DNA from: Hymenobacter mellowenesis
Lineage (GTDB): Bacteria > Bacteroidota > Bacteroidia > Cytophagales > Hymenobacteraceae
Reading direction: 5' to 3'
Length of the DNA: 64,000 nucleotides
NCBI RefSeq assembly: GCF_030581005.1
Contig: NZ_JAUQSX010000012.1
Coordinates: forward strand, 1-64,000
The position numbers and the translations under genes are program-made. The notes under the pieces are model-generated. The model had not been told where the DNA came from. It ran no database searches and saw only the letters and a program-made list of their open reading frames with translations. Shown here piece after piece: positions 6,937 through 14,610 of the stretch (within the stretch, counting starts at the first letter, position 1; each line of letters opens with the position of its first letter).

Positions 6937-8862
6937 TTACTTCGCTATTCGCGTCACCTTGAACTCGGTGCGACGGTTGCGCTGGTACTCGGCTTCGGTC
7001 TTGGCATTTTTCACCACCGGGCGGGTTTCGCCATAGCCTTTGGCCGTGATGCGGCTCTTGTCGATGCCTTTGCTCACGATGTAGGCCACCGCGGCTTCAG
7101 CACGCTGCTGCGAAAGCTTCATGTTGTAAGCGTCCTTGCCGCGCGAGTCGGTGTGCGAGCTCAGCTCGATGCTGATTTTGGGGTTGTCCACCAGCGTCTG
7201 CACCAGCGTGTCGAGGCGAATGGCCGCATCCGGACGGATGTTATACTTGTTGTAATCGTAGAAAATGTCCTTAACCTCAATGGGTTTGGCCAGAACGATT
7301 TTGTTCAGCGTCAGGGTCACCGGCAGCTGAATGTCATTCGTCAGGTTGGGCAGGGCATCCTGGCTGGGCTTGCGGCCCACGGTGCTCAGCGTGGTGCGGG
7401 AGCTGAAGTCACCGGCACGCTCAGCAAAGAAAGCGTAGTTGCTTACCGAGTCCAGCTTCACGCTAAACTTACCGGCGGCGTCGCTGGTCACTTTCTGGGG
7501 CTGGCCGTTAGGGCCGGTCACGGTCACGATAGCGCCGGCCACGGGCAGGGTGGTGTTGGCTTTGTCGTCGCGCTCCAGCACGGTACCGTCAGCATAGAAG
7601 GTCACCAGCTTGAGCGGCTTCTTCTTGAACATGTACTCGTCGTCGGAGCCTTTGCCACCGGCGCGGTTCGAGCTGAACAGGCCCATGTCACCGGCCATCG
7701 GCACGGGGGCGAAATCGTCGCTCACGCTGTTCACGTCGGCGCCGAGGTTCACGGCCTGGCCGCCTTTCACCATGAACAAGTCGAGCTTGCCCAGGCCGGG
7801 GCGTCCGTCCGAAGCAAAGTAAAGCGTGCCATCGGGGGCCACGCCGGGGAAGTTCTCGTTGCCGGCGGTGTTGATGCTTTCGCCCAGGTTTTCAGCGGGC
7901 GAGAAGCGGCCGTTCGGGCCGAGGGTGGCTTTGTAGAGGTCGTTGCCGCCCTGGCCGCCTTTGCGGGCCGAGGCGAAGTACAGCGTGGTGCCATCCGGCG
8001 CGAAGGCGGGCGAGAAGTCGTCGGCCGTGCGGTCGTTGATGTTGGCGAGCACGGGCTCGCTCCACACGCCGCCTTTGTTATACGAAATCCACAAGTCGAC
8101 GCTCAGGTAGCCTTTTTTGCTGCCGTCGTTCGAGCGCGCGAACACCATCGTCTTGCCGTCGGGGGTATAGGTGGCGCTGGCTTCGTGCTTGTTTTCGGTG
8201 TTGAAGGGGCCTTCGAGCTTGCGCACGGCGCCGCCGGTCATGGCCGCGGCGTTGTCAAACTTGATGGCGTAGAGGTCGTTGAAGTTCTCGCCGTTGCCGA
8301 GGTACTTCTTGCCCTCGCGGTTCGAGGTGAACACGAAGTCGGAGCCGGCGCCAGCCATCATCGTGCCGCCAAAGTCGGAACCCGCTGAGTTCAGCGCGTC
8401 CACCGGCATCACGTCATATTTGTTTTTCATGCCGGCCACCATCTTGCTGGCGGCCACGTTTTTGGCTTCAGTTTCGGCACGGGCGGCCAGGGTGCGGTTG
8501 CCGCCGCTGCTGGCGTAGGTCGAGAACTGCGCGGCGGCTTCGTCGTACTTGCCGTTGGCCTTCAGGGCTTCGGCGTAGCGGAAGCCGGCGTCGGCGTTTT
8601 TCACCCCGCCATCGAGCGCGGCTTTGTAGAACGGCTCGGCCATCTCCACGCGGTTCGACAGGCGGTAAGCCTCCCCGATGCGGAAGTTGTTGATGGCCGC
8701 GTTTTTGCCCTTGGCCACATCGGCCTGATAGAGCGGGATGGCCGTTTCGTACTGGCCCCGAGCAAACTGCTTGTCGGCCTTGCTCATCGCGCCGCTGCTG
8801 GCACAACTGTTCAGCATAGCCGTTGAACCAGCCGCAGCGCAGATTAATAATAGTTTCCTCAT
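6937..8862 (-). CDS. PorE-like OmpA-family lipoprotein (TPR, PD40 propeller, CRD, OmpA)
   Basis: This 641-aa outer-membrane lipoprotein has lipobox LNSC at Cys20. TPR-like helices (about 30-130) precede a PD40/WD40-type propeller (about 150-420, with repeated FSPAFAPDGTTLYFAS units). A carboxypeptidase-regulatory-like domain (about 440-500, AGAIVTVTGPNG) and a C-terminal OmpA peptidoglycan-binding domain (about 520-641, FYDYNKYNIRPDA, LSSHTDSRG, NRRTEFKV) complete it. This domain order is that of PorE, the T9SS lipoprotein tied to the cell wall, and of related OmpA proteins. T9SS cargo genes occur elsewhere in this window. The start at 8862 is chosen because it opens the lipoprotein signal; an upstream ATG adds 20 unrelated residues. 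Confidence 0.85.
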   Translation of the reverse strand: MRKLLLICAAAGSTAMLNSCASSGAMSKADKQFARGQYETAIPLYQADVAKGKNAAINNFRIGEAYRLSNRVEMAEPFYKAALDGGVKNADAGFRYAEALKANGKYDEAAAQFSTYASSGGNRTLAARAETEAKNVAASKMVAGMKNKYDVMPVDALNSAGSDFGGTMMAGAGSDFVFTSNREGKKYLGNGENFNDLYAIKFDNAAAMTGGAVRKLEGPFNTENKHEASATYTPDGKTMVFARSNDGSKKGYLSVDLWISYNKGGVWSEPVLANINDRTADDFSPAFAPDGTTLYFASARKGGQGGNDLYKATLGPNGRFSPAENLGESINTAGNENFPGVAPDGTLYFASDGRPGLGKLDLFMVKGGQAVNLGADVNSVSDDFAPVPMAGDMGLFSSNRAGGKGSDDEYMFKKKPLKLVTFYADGTVLERDDKANTTLPVAGAIVTVTGPNGQPQKVTSDAAGKFSVKLDSVSNYAFFAERAGDFSSRTTLSTVGRKPSQDALPNLTNDIQLPVTLTLNKIVLAKPIEVKDIFYDYNKYNIRPDAAIRLDTLVQTLVDNPKISIELSSHTDSRGKDAYNMKLSQQRAEAAVAYIVSKGIDKSRITAKGYGETRPVVKNAKTEAEYQRNRRTEFKVTRIAK

Positions 8863-8958
8863 AGGTGGTGTGGTGGAGGGGTGGTGAGGGAGAAGGAGCC
8901 GGAAATATTGCCGACTAGGCATTTTTGGGTTAGCAATAATACTACGTTTAGGTAGGAT

Positions 8959-9471
8959 TCACGCAAGGGACCCTTTTTTTTCTTCCTGACCAAAGTATCG
9001 GGCCAGCCAGGTTTGGGCGGCCGGGCGGGGCCAATGAGCGTCCAGTTCGCCCTTGGTAGCCAAGGTGTTATCGAAATAAAAAGTGTCGGGAGCAATGGTG
9101 CCAGCAGCCACGGCAGCCTTTATCTCATTGTGTTTCAAGAGTTGCACCTCGCCATCGTGGAGAAAGGCCAGACGCGACTTATCGAGCAGCGCCACCCCAA
9201 ACCGCTGCTCCAGTTGGCCCACGAAGCGCACCGACGCATCGATGGAGCAACCGCTGGCGCCGGCCACGCCTTCGTCGAGCCCAATCACCAAAAATTGCTG
9301 GTGCAATACTTCGGCCGAGGCTAAGAGGCTGCGCCCGTGGCTCGTCCATTCTTCCGAGAAACGCGCCAGGTCGGGCAGGGCCGCCACCACCTCCGGCCCG
9401 GTGAGCGGGCGGGCGGCCTGGTAAATCCACACCCGCGCCGTGGGCGGGAGCTGGTCAAAAGCTACGTACAT
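8959..9471 (-). CDS. Conserved hypothetical protein (Cytophagales family)
   Basis: This 170-aa soluble protein has no signal peptide, no membrane segment and no P-loop. It begins MYVAFDQLPPTARVWIYQAARPL and has a conserved-looking core LVIGLDEGVAGASGCSIDASVRFV. Similar short proteins in this order are sometimes labelled ABC transporter ATPase, but nothing here supports an ATPase. The function is unknown. It is alone between the PorE-like gene and the iron-sulfur pair, all on the same strand. Confidence 0.7.
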   Translation of the reverse strand: MYVAFDQLPPTARVWIYQAARPLTGPEVVAALPDLARFSEEWTSHGRSLLASAEVLHQQFLVIGLDEGVAGASGCSIDASVRFVGQLEQRFGVALLDKSRLAFLHDGEVQLLKHNEIKAAVAAGTIAPDTFYFDNTLATKGELDAHWPRPAAQTWLARYFGQEEKKGSLA

Positions 9472-9602
9472 ACAGTCAGCAGAACAGGCGGGCCGCTATG
9501 TGGCAGCCCGCGCGCTCAAAGGTATCAGGTAAACGGATAAACAGACCTTTCTAGTGTTGGGGTCTGCTCCGCTCGCTGCTAACGCTGCCTGCCGAGAATA
9601 AA

Positions 9603-10499
9603 TCAGGCGTTGATGCCCTCGGCGCTGGCCACCAGCTCGGCCAGGTCGAACACCTGCACGTTGGCTTCCTGCTCCTTGTTTTTCACGCCGTCGCTCATCA
9701 TGGTCATGCAGAAGGGACAGCCCACGGCGATGATGCTGCCCTGCAAATCGTGCGTGCCGGGAGCGGCGGTTTCAGTTTCCACGCCGCCCAGGTTGGCCAA
9801 GGCGTCGGCCTTGCCAGCGAGGGTAGCCAGGGCTTCCTCGGTGCGCTCGATGTTGATGTCCTTTTTGCCGGGCTCGGGCTCTTTCCACATCTGGGCGCCG
9901 CCCGCGCCGCAACACAGGCCGTTAGCGCGGCTGCGCTTCATCTCCACCAGGTCGGCGTCGAGGGCGGCCAGCACCTCGCGCGGGGCTTCGTAGATGTTGT
10001 TGGCGCGGCCCAGGTAGCAGCTGTCGTGGAAGGTAATGCGGCGGCCTTTGAAGCTTTCGCCGCCCGTCACGCCCACCTTGCCCTCGTTGATGAGCTGCTG
10101 CAGGTAGGTGCTGTGGTGAATGACTTCGTAATCACCGCCCAGCGCCGGGTACTCGTTTTTGATGGTATTGAAGCAGTGGGGGCAGGCCGTCACGATTTTT
10201 TTGATGCCATAGCCATTCAGCGTCGTGATGTTCTGCATGGCCTGCATCTGAAACAGGAACTCGTTGCCAGCGCGCTTGGCGGGGTCGCCGGTGCAGCTTT
10301 CTTCCAGGCCCAGCACCGCGTAGTTGGTGCCCACGTGGTCGAGAATGCGCACGAAGGCGCGGGTCACGCGCTTGTACCGGTCATCGAAGGCGCCGGCGCA
10401 GCCCACCCAGAACAGAATTTCGGGTGACTCGTTGCGGGCCGCCAAATCGGCCATGACGGGAACGGTAATTTGCTTTTTAGCGGGGGCTTCAGGAGTCAT
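9603..10499 (-). CDS. (Fe-S)-binding protein with two CCG domains (HdrB/D-like)
   Basis: This 298-aa cytoplasmic protein has two cysteine-rich CCG domains. Motifs include ILFWVGCAGAFD, GLEESCTGDPAKRAGNE, VTACPHCFNTIKNEYP, FHDSCYLGRANNIY, GLCCGAGGAQMW and VGCPFCMTMM. These domains bind noncubane 4Fe-4S clusters in heterodisulfide-reductase-type electron transfer. The partner is the membrane ferredoxin-like protein at 10633-12036, upstream in the same direction, although a REP-like element separates them. The physiological donor and acceptor are unknown. The ATG at 10499 is preferred because the extension to 10553 runs into that repeat. Confidence 0.85.
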   Translation of the reverse strand: MTPEAPAKKQITVPVMADLAARNESPEILFWVGCAGAFDDRYKRVTRAFVRILDHVGTNYAVLGLEESCTGDPAKRAGNEFLFQMQAMQNITTLNGYGIKKIVTACPHCFNTIKNEYPALGGDYEVIHHSTYLQQLINEGKVGVTGGESFKGRRITFHDSCYLGRANNIYEAPREVLAALDADLVEMKRSRANGLCCGAGGAQMWKEPEPGKKDINIERTEEALATLAGKADALANLGGVETETAAPGTHDLQGSIIAVGCPFCMTMMSDGVKNKEQEANVQVFDLAELVASAEGINA

Positions 10500-10520
10500 A
10501 AGAGAATGGGACGACACGGT

Positions 10521-10627
10521 TGTCATCCTGAGCGCAGCGAAGGACCTTATCACGTCCGTGCTACAATTGATTTACTAATCCAGACAAAAGCAGCGGTGAT
10601 AAGATGCTTCCTTCGTCAGCATGACAG
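10521..10627. repeat. REP/MITE-like palindromic element (degenerate copy)
   Basis: The left arm TGTCATCCTGAGCGCAGCGA and an imperfect inverted right arm (GCTTCCTTCGTCAGCATGACA) flank about 45 bp. The core GAGCGCAGCGAAG is shared with the elements at 17881 and 21413. It separates the two iron-sulfur genes. Confidence 0.7.
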
Positions 10628-10632
10628 ACGAT

Positions 10633-12036
10633 TTAGGCGACTGCGGCCTTCGCCGGCTTCTCCGCCGCAAACAAGTCATCGGCCCAGTTGAACCGGTCCG
10701 ACGGCGAGAAAGCCCACGGTGCGCCGTTATTTTCGATGTTGGAGAACATTACGTTCAGCGAGTTGGGCGCGGCCGACTCTTCCAGCACCAGGAAGCGGCG
10801 CATCTCGATGATGCTTTCCAACGGGTTGATGTTCACGGGGCAGCTTTCGACGCAGGCGTTGCAGGTGGTGCAGGCCCAGAGCTCCTCGGGCGTCACCTTG
10901 CCGCGCAGCAGCGTGGCGTTGGCCAGGTCGGTGATGGGCTCGTGCTTGGCTTCGGCGCCGTACACGTTGGGGCGGAAGATGAGGGGCGAGTTATACTTTT
11001 CCTCCATCCGGTCGCGCGTATCCATGATGATTTTGCGCGGCGAGAGCAGCTTGCCCGTCAGGTTGGCCGGGCACACCGAGGTGCAGCGGCCGCACTCGGT
11101 GCAGGAGTAGGCATTCAGCAGGTTGGTCCAGGGCAGGTCGTCCACGTCCTTGGCGCCAAAGGGCGTGGGCGCCAGGGCCGAGCCGTCGGGGGCGGTAGGC
11201 GCGGGCGGCACCACGAAACTGGGGTCCATCATGGCCTTCACCTCGTTGGTGATGCTTTCCACGTTCGAGAACTGGCCCTGCGGCACGAGGCGCGAGTACC
11301 ACACGTTCGGAAACGCCATGATGATGTGGAAGTGCTTCGAGCTGGGCAGGTAGTTGAGAAACAGCAGGATGCCGGTGATGTGAATCCACCAGCCCAGACG
11401 CTCCAGCACGTGCAGCGTGCCTTCGCTGCTGGGCAGCAGGCCCACCAGCAGGTTGCTCACGGGGAAAGTGCCGGGCAGGTCCTCGCCGCGCATCTGGTGC
11501 AGCTTCAGGTCGGCCGTGTTCATGAAGAACAGTGCCAGCATCAGGGCCACTTCGATGTAGAGAATGATATTAGCGTCGAGCTTGGGCCACATCCGCAGCT
11601 CGGGGCCGGTGAAGCGCTTAAGGGGCGGGTTGCTGTTGCGGCGCCACCAGAAGGCGGCCACGGCTACAATCACCAGCGCGGCCAGGATTTCGTTGGTCGC
11701 CATCAGCACGTCGTACACCGGCCCGAGGAACTTGAGCGAGCGGTGAAAGCCGAAAATATTGCCGAACAAGCCGTCAATCACAATCTCAATCACCTCGATG
11801 TTGATGACCAGAAAGCCCACGTACACCACCAAGTGAAGCAGGGCCGGCGTCATCCGCTTGAACATTTTCTGCTGCCCGAAGGCTACCAGCAGGGTTTTGC
11901 GGAAGCGTTCGGCGGAGTGGCCGCTCATGTCACGGTCGCGCCCGACGAGGATGTTGGCGCGGATTTTCCGGACCTGCCACGCGAACAAGCCGAAAGCCGC
12001 GACCAGGAGCAGCAGGAAGAGGATAGATTGCAACAT
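10633..12036 (-). CDS. Membrane (Fe-S)-binding oxidoreductase (HdrD/DsrM-like)
   Basis: This 467-aa protein is an electron-transfer subunit. Five to six membrane helices occupy the first about 260 residues (for example MLQSILFLLLLVAAFGLFAW and LLHLVVYVGFLVINIEVI). Two 4Fe-4S ferredoxin motifs follow: CTECGRCTSVCP at about 310 and CTTCNACVESCPVN at about 395. This fits a quinone-linked or cytochrome-linked module that feeds the CCG protein encoded downstream. The start at 12036 (MLQSILF) puts the first helix at the N-terminus; the upstream in-frame ATG at 12084 adds 16 residues. Confidence 0.85.
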   Translation of the reverse strand: MLQSILFLLLLVAAFGLFAWQVRKIRANILVGRDRDMSGHSAERFRKTLLVAFGQQKMFKRMTPALLHLVVYVGFLVINIEVIEIVIDGLFGNIFGFHRSLKFLGPVYDVLMATNEILAALVIVAVAAFWWRRNSNPPLKRFTGPELRMWPKLDANIILYIEVALMLALFFMNTADLKLHQMRGEDLPGTFPVSNLLVGLLPSSEGTLHVLERLGWWIHITGILLFLNYLPSSKHFHIIMAFPNVWYSRLVPQGQFSNVESITNEVKAMMDPSFVVPPAPTAPDGSALAPTPFGAKDVDDLPWTNLLNAYSCTECGRCTSVCPANLTGKLLSPRKIIMDTRDRMEEKYNSPLIFRPNVYGAEAKHEPITDLANATLLRGKVTPEELWACTTCNACVESCPVNINPLESIIEMRRFLVLEESAAPNSLNVMFSNIENNGAPWAFSPSDRFNWADDLFAAEKPAKAAVA

Positions 12037-12207
12037 GCGGTAAAGGTAAGGCGGGAACGTTTGGGGACGCAAGATAGTCGGCATGCCGAATACTTTTTAG
12101 AAAAAGACGCGGCATCCCACACTTTTTTTACTCGGTTTCTTGCGTCATTGTTTTGGATTCGTACCTTTGCGGTCCCCTAAGCAACCTAAAAGGCGCTGCG
12201 GGGAAAC

Positions 12208-12280
<73 letters not shown>

Positions 12281-12282
12281 CG

Positions 12283-12318
12283 AAAAAGCCCGCTCCTGAT
12301 TTCAGGAGCGGGCTTTTT
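12283..12318. terminator. Bidirectional terminator of tRNA-Phe and the SBBP gene
   Basis: A 17-bp perfect stem (AAAAAGCCCGCTCCTGA and its complement) separated by two bases has A- and T-runs on both sides. Confidence 0.85.
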
Positions 12319-12336
12319 GCTTTCAGGCGGCAGTCA

Positions 12337-14373
12337 TTATTCCGCTAGCAATACCCGGCCCCGCAGCATGGGGTGCCCTGTCGGAGACAGCATCAGAGAG
12401 TATACGCCCGGTGCCAGTCCGCGCACCGACACCCGCACCGTGCTGCCGCTGAACTGTTCCGCACGCACCGTCTGGCCCAGCGCATTGCGCAACTCTAAGC
12501 GGGTAATGGCGGTAGGGGCCACGCTCTTAGGCAGGCGCAACTGGAGGCTTTCGTCGGGGTGCACCGGATTGGGCCAGGTTTCGAACGTGGTTGCGGCCGG
12601 GGCAGCGGTGGCCAGCACCGTGGGCTGAAAGGCCGTGCCCGAAAGTCCGGTGCCCGCTGCCGTGCGCACACTCACGGGCCCGGCTGTGACGCCCGCAGGC
12701 ACGACAGCCGTGAGCCGGGTGCTGGACTGCACGGCAAACGATGCGGCTGGCGTGCCATTGAATAGTACCGCCGCCACGCTCACGAAGCCGCTACCGGTGA
12801 GCGTTACCGTTTGGCCCGGGGCGCCGCTGCTGGGCGCGAGGCTGCTCACCCGTAGCAGCGGCGCTGTATTGGGCACCAGCGTAGCGTAGCCAGTGGGCAG
12901 AACGGTGTTGCCGGCCAGGGCAGTGCTGCCAAATGTGGCGATGGCCGATTTGAAGTTGCCGACGATGCTGGCATTGCCGGTAGCATCCGCCGCAATTGCC
13001 GCGGCGTACTCATCGCCCAGCCCTTGGCTGCCCACGGCGCCCAGCCACGCACCGCCGGTGCTGAGGTAGGCCAGAAAGGCATCGGTTGGGTACAGCATCT
13101 GGTTGCTGTAGAGAGTGCCGGTGCTGGTATTGGGCAAGCTGAAGGGGCCCAGCCGGGCCACGGCGCTGGAGAAGCTGCCCACTACCTGCAGGCGCCCGGT
13201 GCCGTCTAGGGCAATGCCGCGGCCGGCTTCGTTGGAATCGCCGCCGCCGCGCACCGCCCATTGCCACACGCCGGCCGGGCTGAGTTTGGCCACAAATAGC
13301 TCGTCGGTGCCGCCGTAGCCGTACATCGGGCCGCCATTGGTGAGGGTGATGGCGCCGAAGGTGGCCGTGGCCCCGCTGAAACGGCCCGTGACGTAGGCAT
13401 TGCCCACCGCATCGACGGCAATGCCGTAGGCTTCGTCGATGCTGAGGCTGCCGGCGCGTACGGCCCACAGCCAAGTGCCCCCGGCATCGAGCTTAGCTAC
13501 CAATACATCATCGGCTGAGTAGGTGTTGGCGGGGAGGGCAAAGGGGCCGAACTGGCCCAAAGTGCTTTGCACCAAGCCGGTGATATACACGTTGTTGGCG
13601 CCGTCAACGGCAATGTCAAAGCCGACATCCTGGCCGCCCCCGCCACCGCTGCGGGCCCATTGCCAGGTGCCCTGGGCATCGATTTTGGCCACAAACAGTT
13701 CGTAAACGCCGGCATTGTTGGGTGAGTTGTTGAGCGTAGTGGTGCCGAAGGTGGTTGTAGCGCCCCCGAAGCCGCCGGTGATGTACACATCGCCCGCCTG
13801 GTCGATGGCCAGCTGGTTGGCACCTTCGCTGCCGGTGCCGCCGGCGCGACTGGCCCACAGCCATTGGCCACTGGCATCGAGGCGGGCCACGAATATATCG
13901 GCGTTCACCACGGCCGGGTAGCCGCTGTAGGTGGCGTTTAGCGTGAAGGCGCCAAAGGTGGCCGCAGAACTGTAAAAGGCGCCCGTGACGTACACGGCTC
14001 CGTTGGCATCGACGGCCACCCCGCCGCCCATGTCCTGCTGGCCGCCGCCTGCCTGCGCCACCCAGAGGTAGTTGCCAGCCCCGTCGAGCTTGGCCACAAA
14101 CACGTCTTGGTCAGTGGTCTGGGTGCTGGTGAGGGTGAAGGTGCCGAAGCTGACCGTGCCGGCAAAGGTGCCCGTCACGTACGCATAGCCAAAGGAATCG
14201 AGGGCGGTGCTGGTGACTTCGCTGCGGCTACCGCTCTGGCAGGTGCCCACCACCATGGCCTGCCCGAAGGCCGGTGCCTGGGCGGCGGCCGGTTGCAATG
14301 TCAAAATCAGCAGCCAGACCAGCAGCCCCAGGTAGTGGGATTCCGGCCGGAAAAAGCGTAACAGTAGCAGCAT
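12337..14373 (-). CDS. SBBP-repeat, IPT/TIG protein with T9SS sorting domain
   Basis: This roughly 678-aa secreted protein has a signal peptide ending near AAAQA. About seven SBBP-type repeats follow (FVAKLDAxGxWxWAxxAGG ... VAVDAxGNxYVTGxF), forming a probable beta-propeller to about residue 490. An IPT/TIG Ig-like domain (LRVSSLAPSSGAPGQTVTLTGSGF) comes next, then a T9SS C-terminal domain (WPNPVHPDESLQLRLP, GVYSLMLSPTG). The ATG at 14373 gives a compact signal peptide; 14406 is also possible. The ligand is unknown. Confidence 0.85.
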   Translation of the reverse strand: MLLLLRFFRPESHYLGLLVWLLILTLQPAAAQAPAFGQAMVVGTCQSGSRSEVTSTALDSFGYAYVTGTFAGTVSFGTFTLTSTQTTDQDVFVAKLDGAGNYLWVAQAGGGQQDMGGGVAVDANGAVYVTGAFYSSAATFGAFTLNATYSGYPAVVNADIFVARLDASGQWLWASRAGGTGSEGANQLAIDQAGDVYITGGFGGATTTFGTTTLNNSPNNAGVYELFVAKIDAQGTWQWARSGGGGGQDVGFDIAVDGANNVYITGLVQSTLGQFGPFALPANTYSADDVLVAKLDAGGTWLWAVRAGSLSIDEAYGIAVDAVGNAYVTGRFSGATATFGAITLTNGGPMYGYGGTDELFVAKLSPAGVWQWAVRGGGDSNEAGRGIALDGTGRLQVVGSFSSAVARLGPFSLPNTSTGTLYSNQMLYPTDAFLAYLSTGGAWLGAVGSQGLGDEYAAAIAADATGNASIVGNFKSAIATFGSTALAGNTVLPTGYATLVPNTAPLLRVSSLAPSSGAPGQTVTLTGSGFVSVAAVLFNGTPAASFAVQSSTRLTAVVPAGVTAGPVSVRTAAGTGLSGTAFQPTVLATAAPAATTFETWPNPVHPDESLQLRLPKSVAPTAITRLELRNALGQTVRAEQFSGSTVRVSVRGLAPGVYSLMLSPTGHPMLRGRVLLAE

Positions 14374-14610
14374 AGAAAGGACCCGTATGTAGCCGGTGGT
14401 ACTCAAGCGGAGTGCTCAAGCGACTAGCAATATAGAGCAACTGCTGAACTGGGTTTTTATGGTTCTGTATATTATGAGCGTAGAGAAGTGCCTTTTTAAG
14501 TTTAAGAAATGGGAGTTTCAGACCTAAGAAGGTATTCGCTCGGCTTAGCATGACAGCTTTCGGGGTTATTAAGCAGTTTAAAAAAACCGCCACCGACAGA
14601 ATTTATTTCC

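Noticed and set aside
6784..8388. A 534-aa plus-strand frame opposite the PorE-like gene
   Set aside because: The minus strand carries a complete multidomain lipoprotein. The plus frame has no recognisable domain and starts inside a terminator hairpin.
10621..12180. A 519-aa plus-strand frame opposite the iron-sulfur membrane protein
   Set aside because: It is Gln/His/Val-rich and antisense to a gene with two ferredoxin motifs. It runs to the tRNA promoter region and is not a protein.
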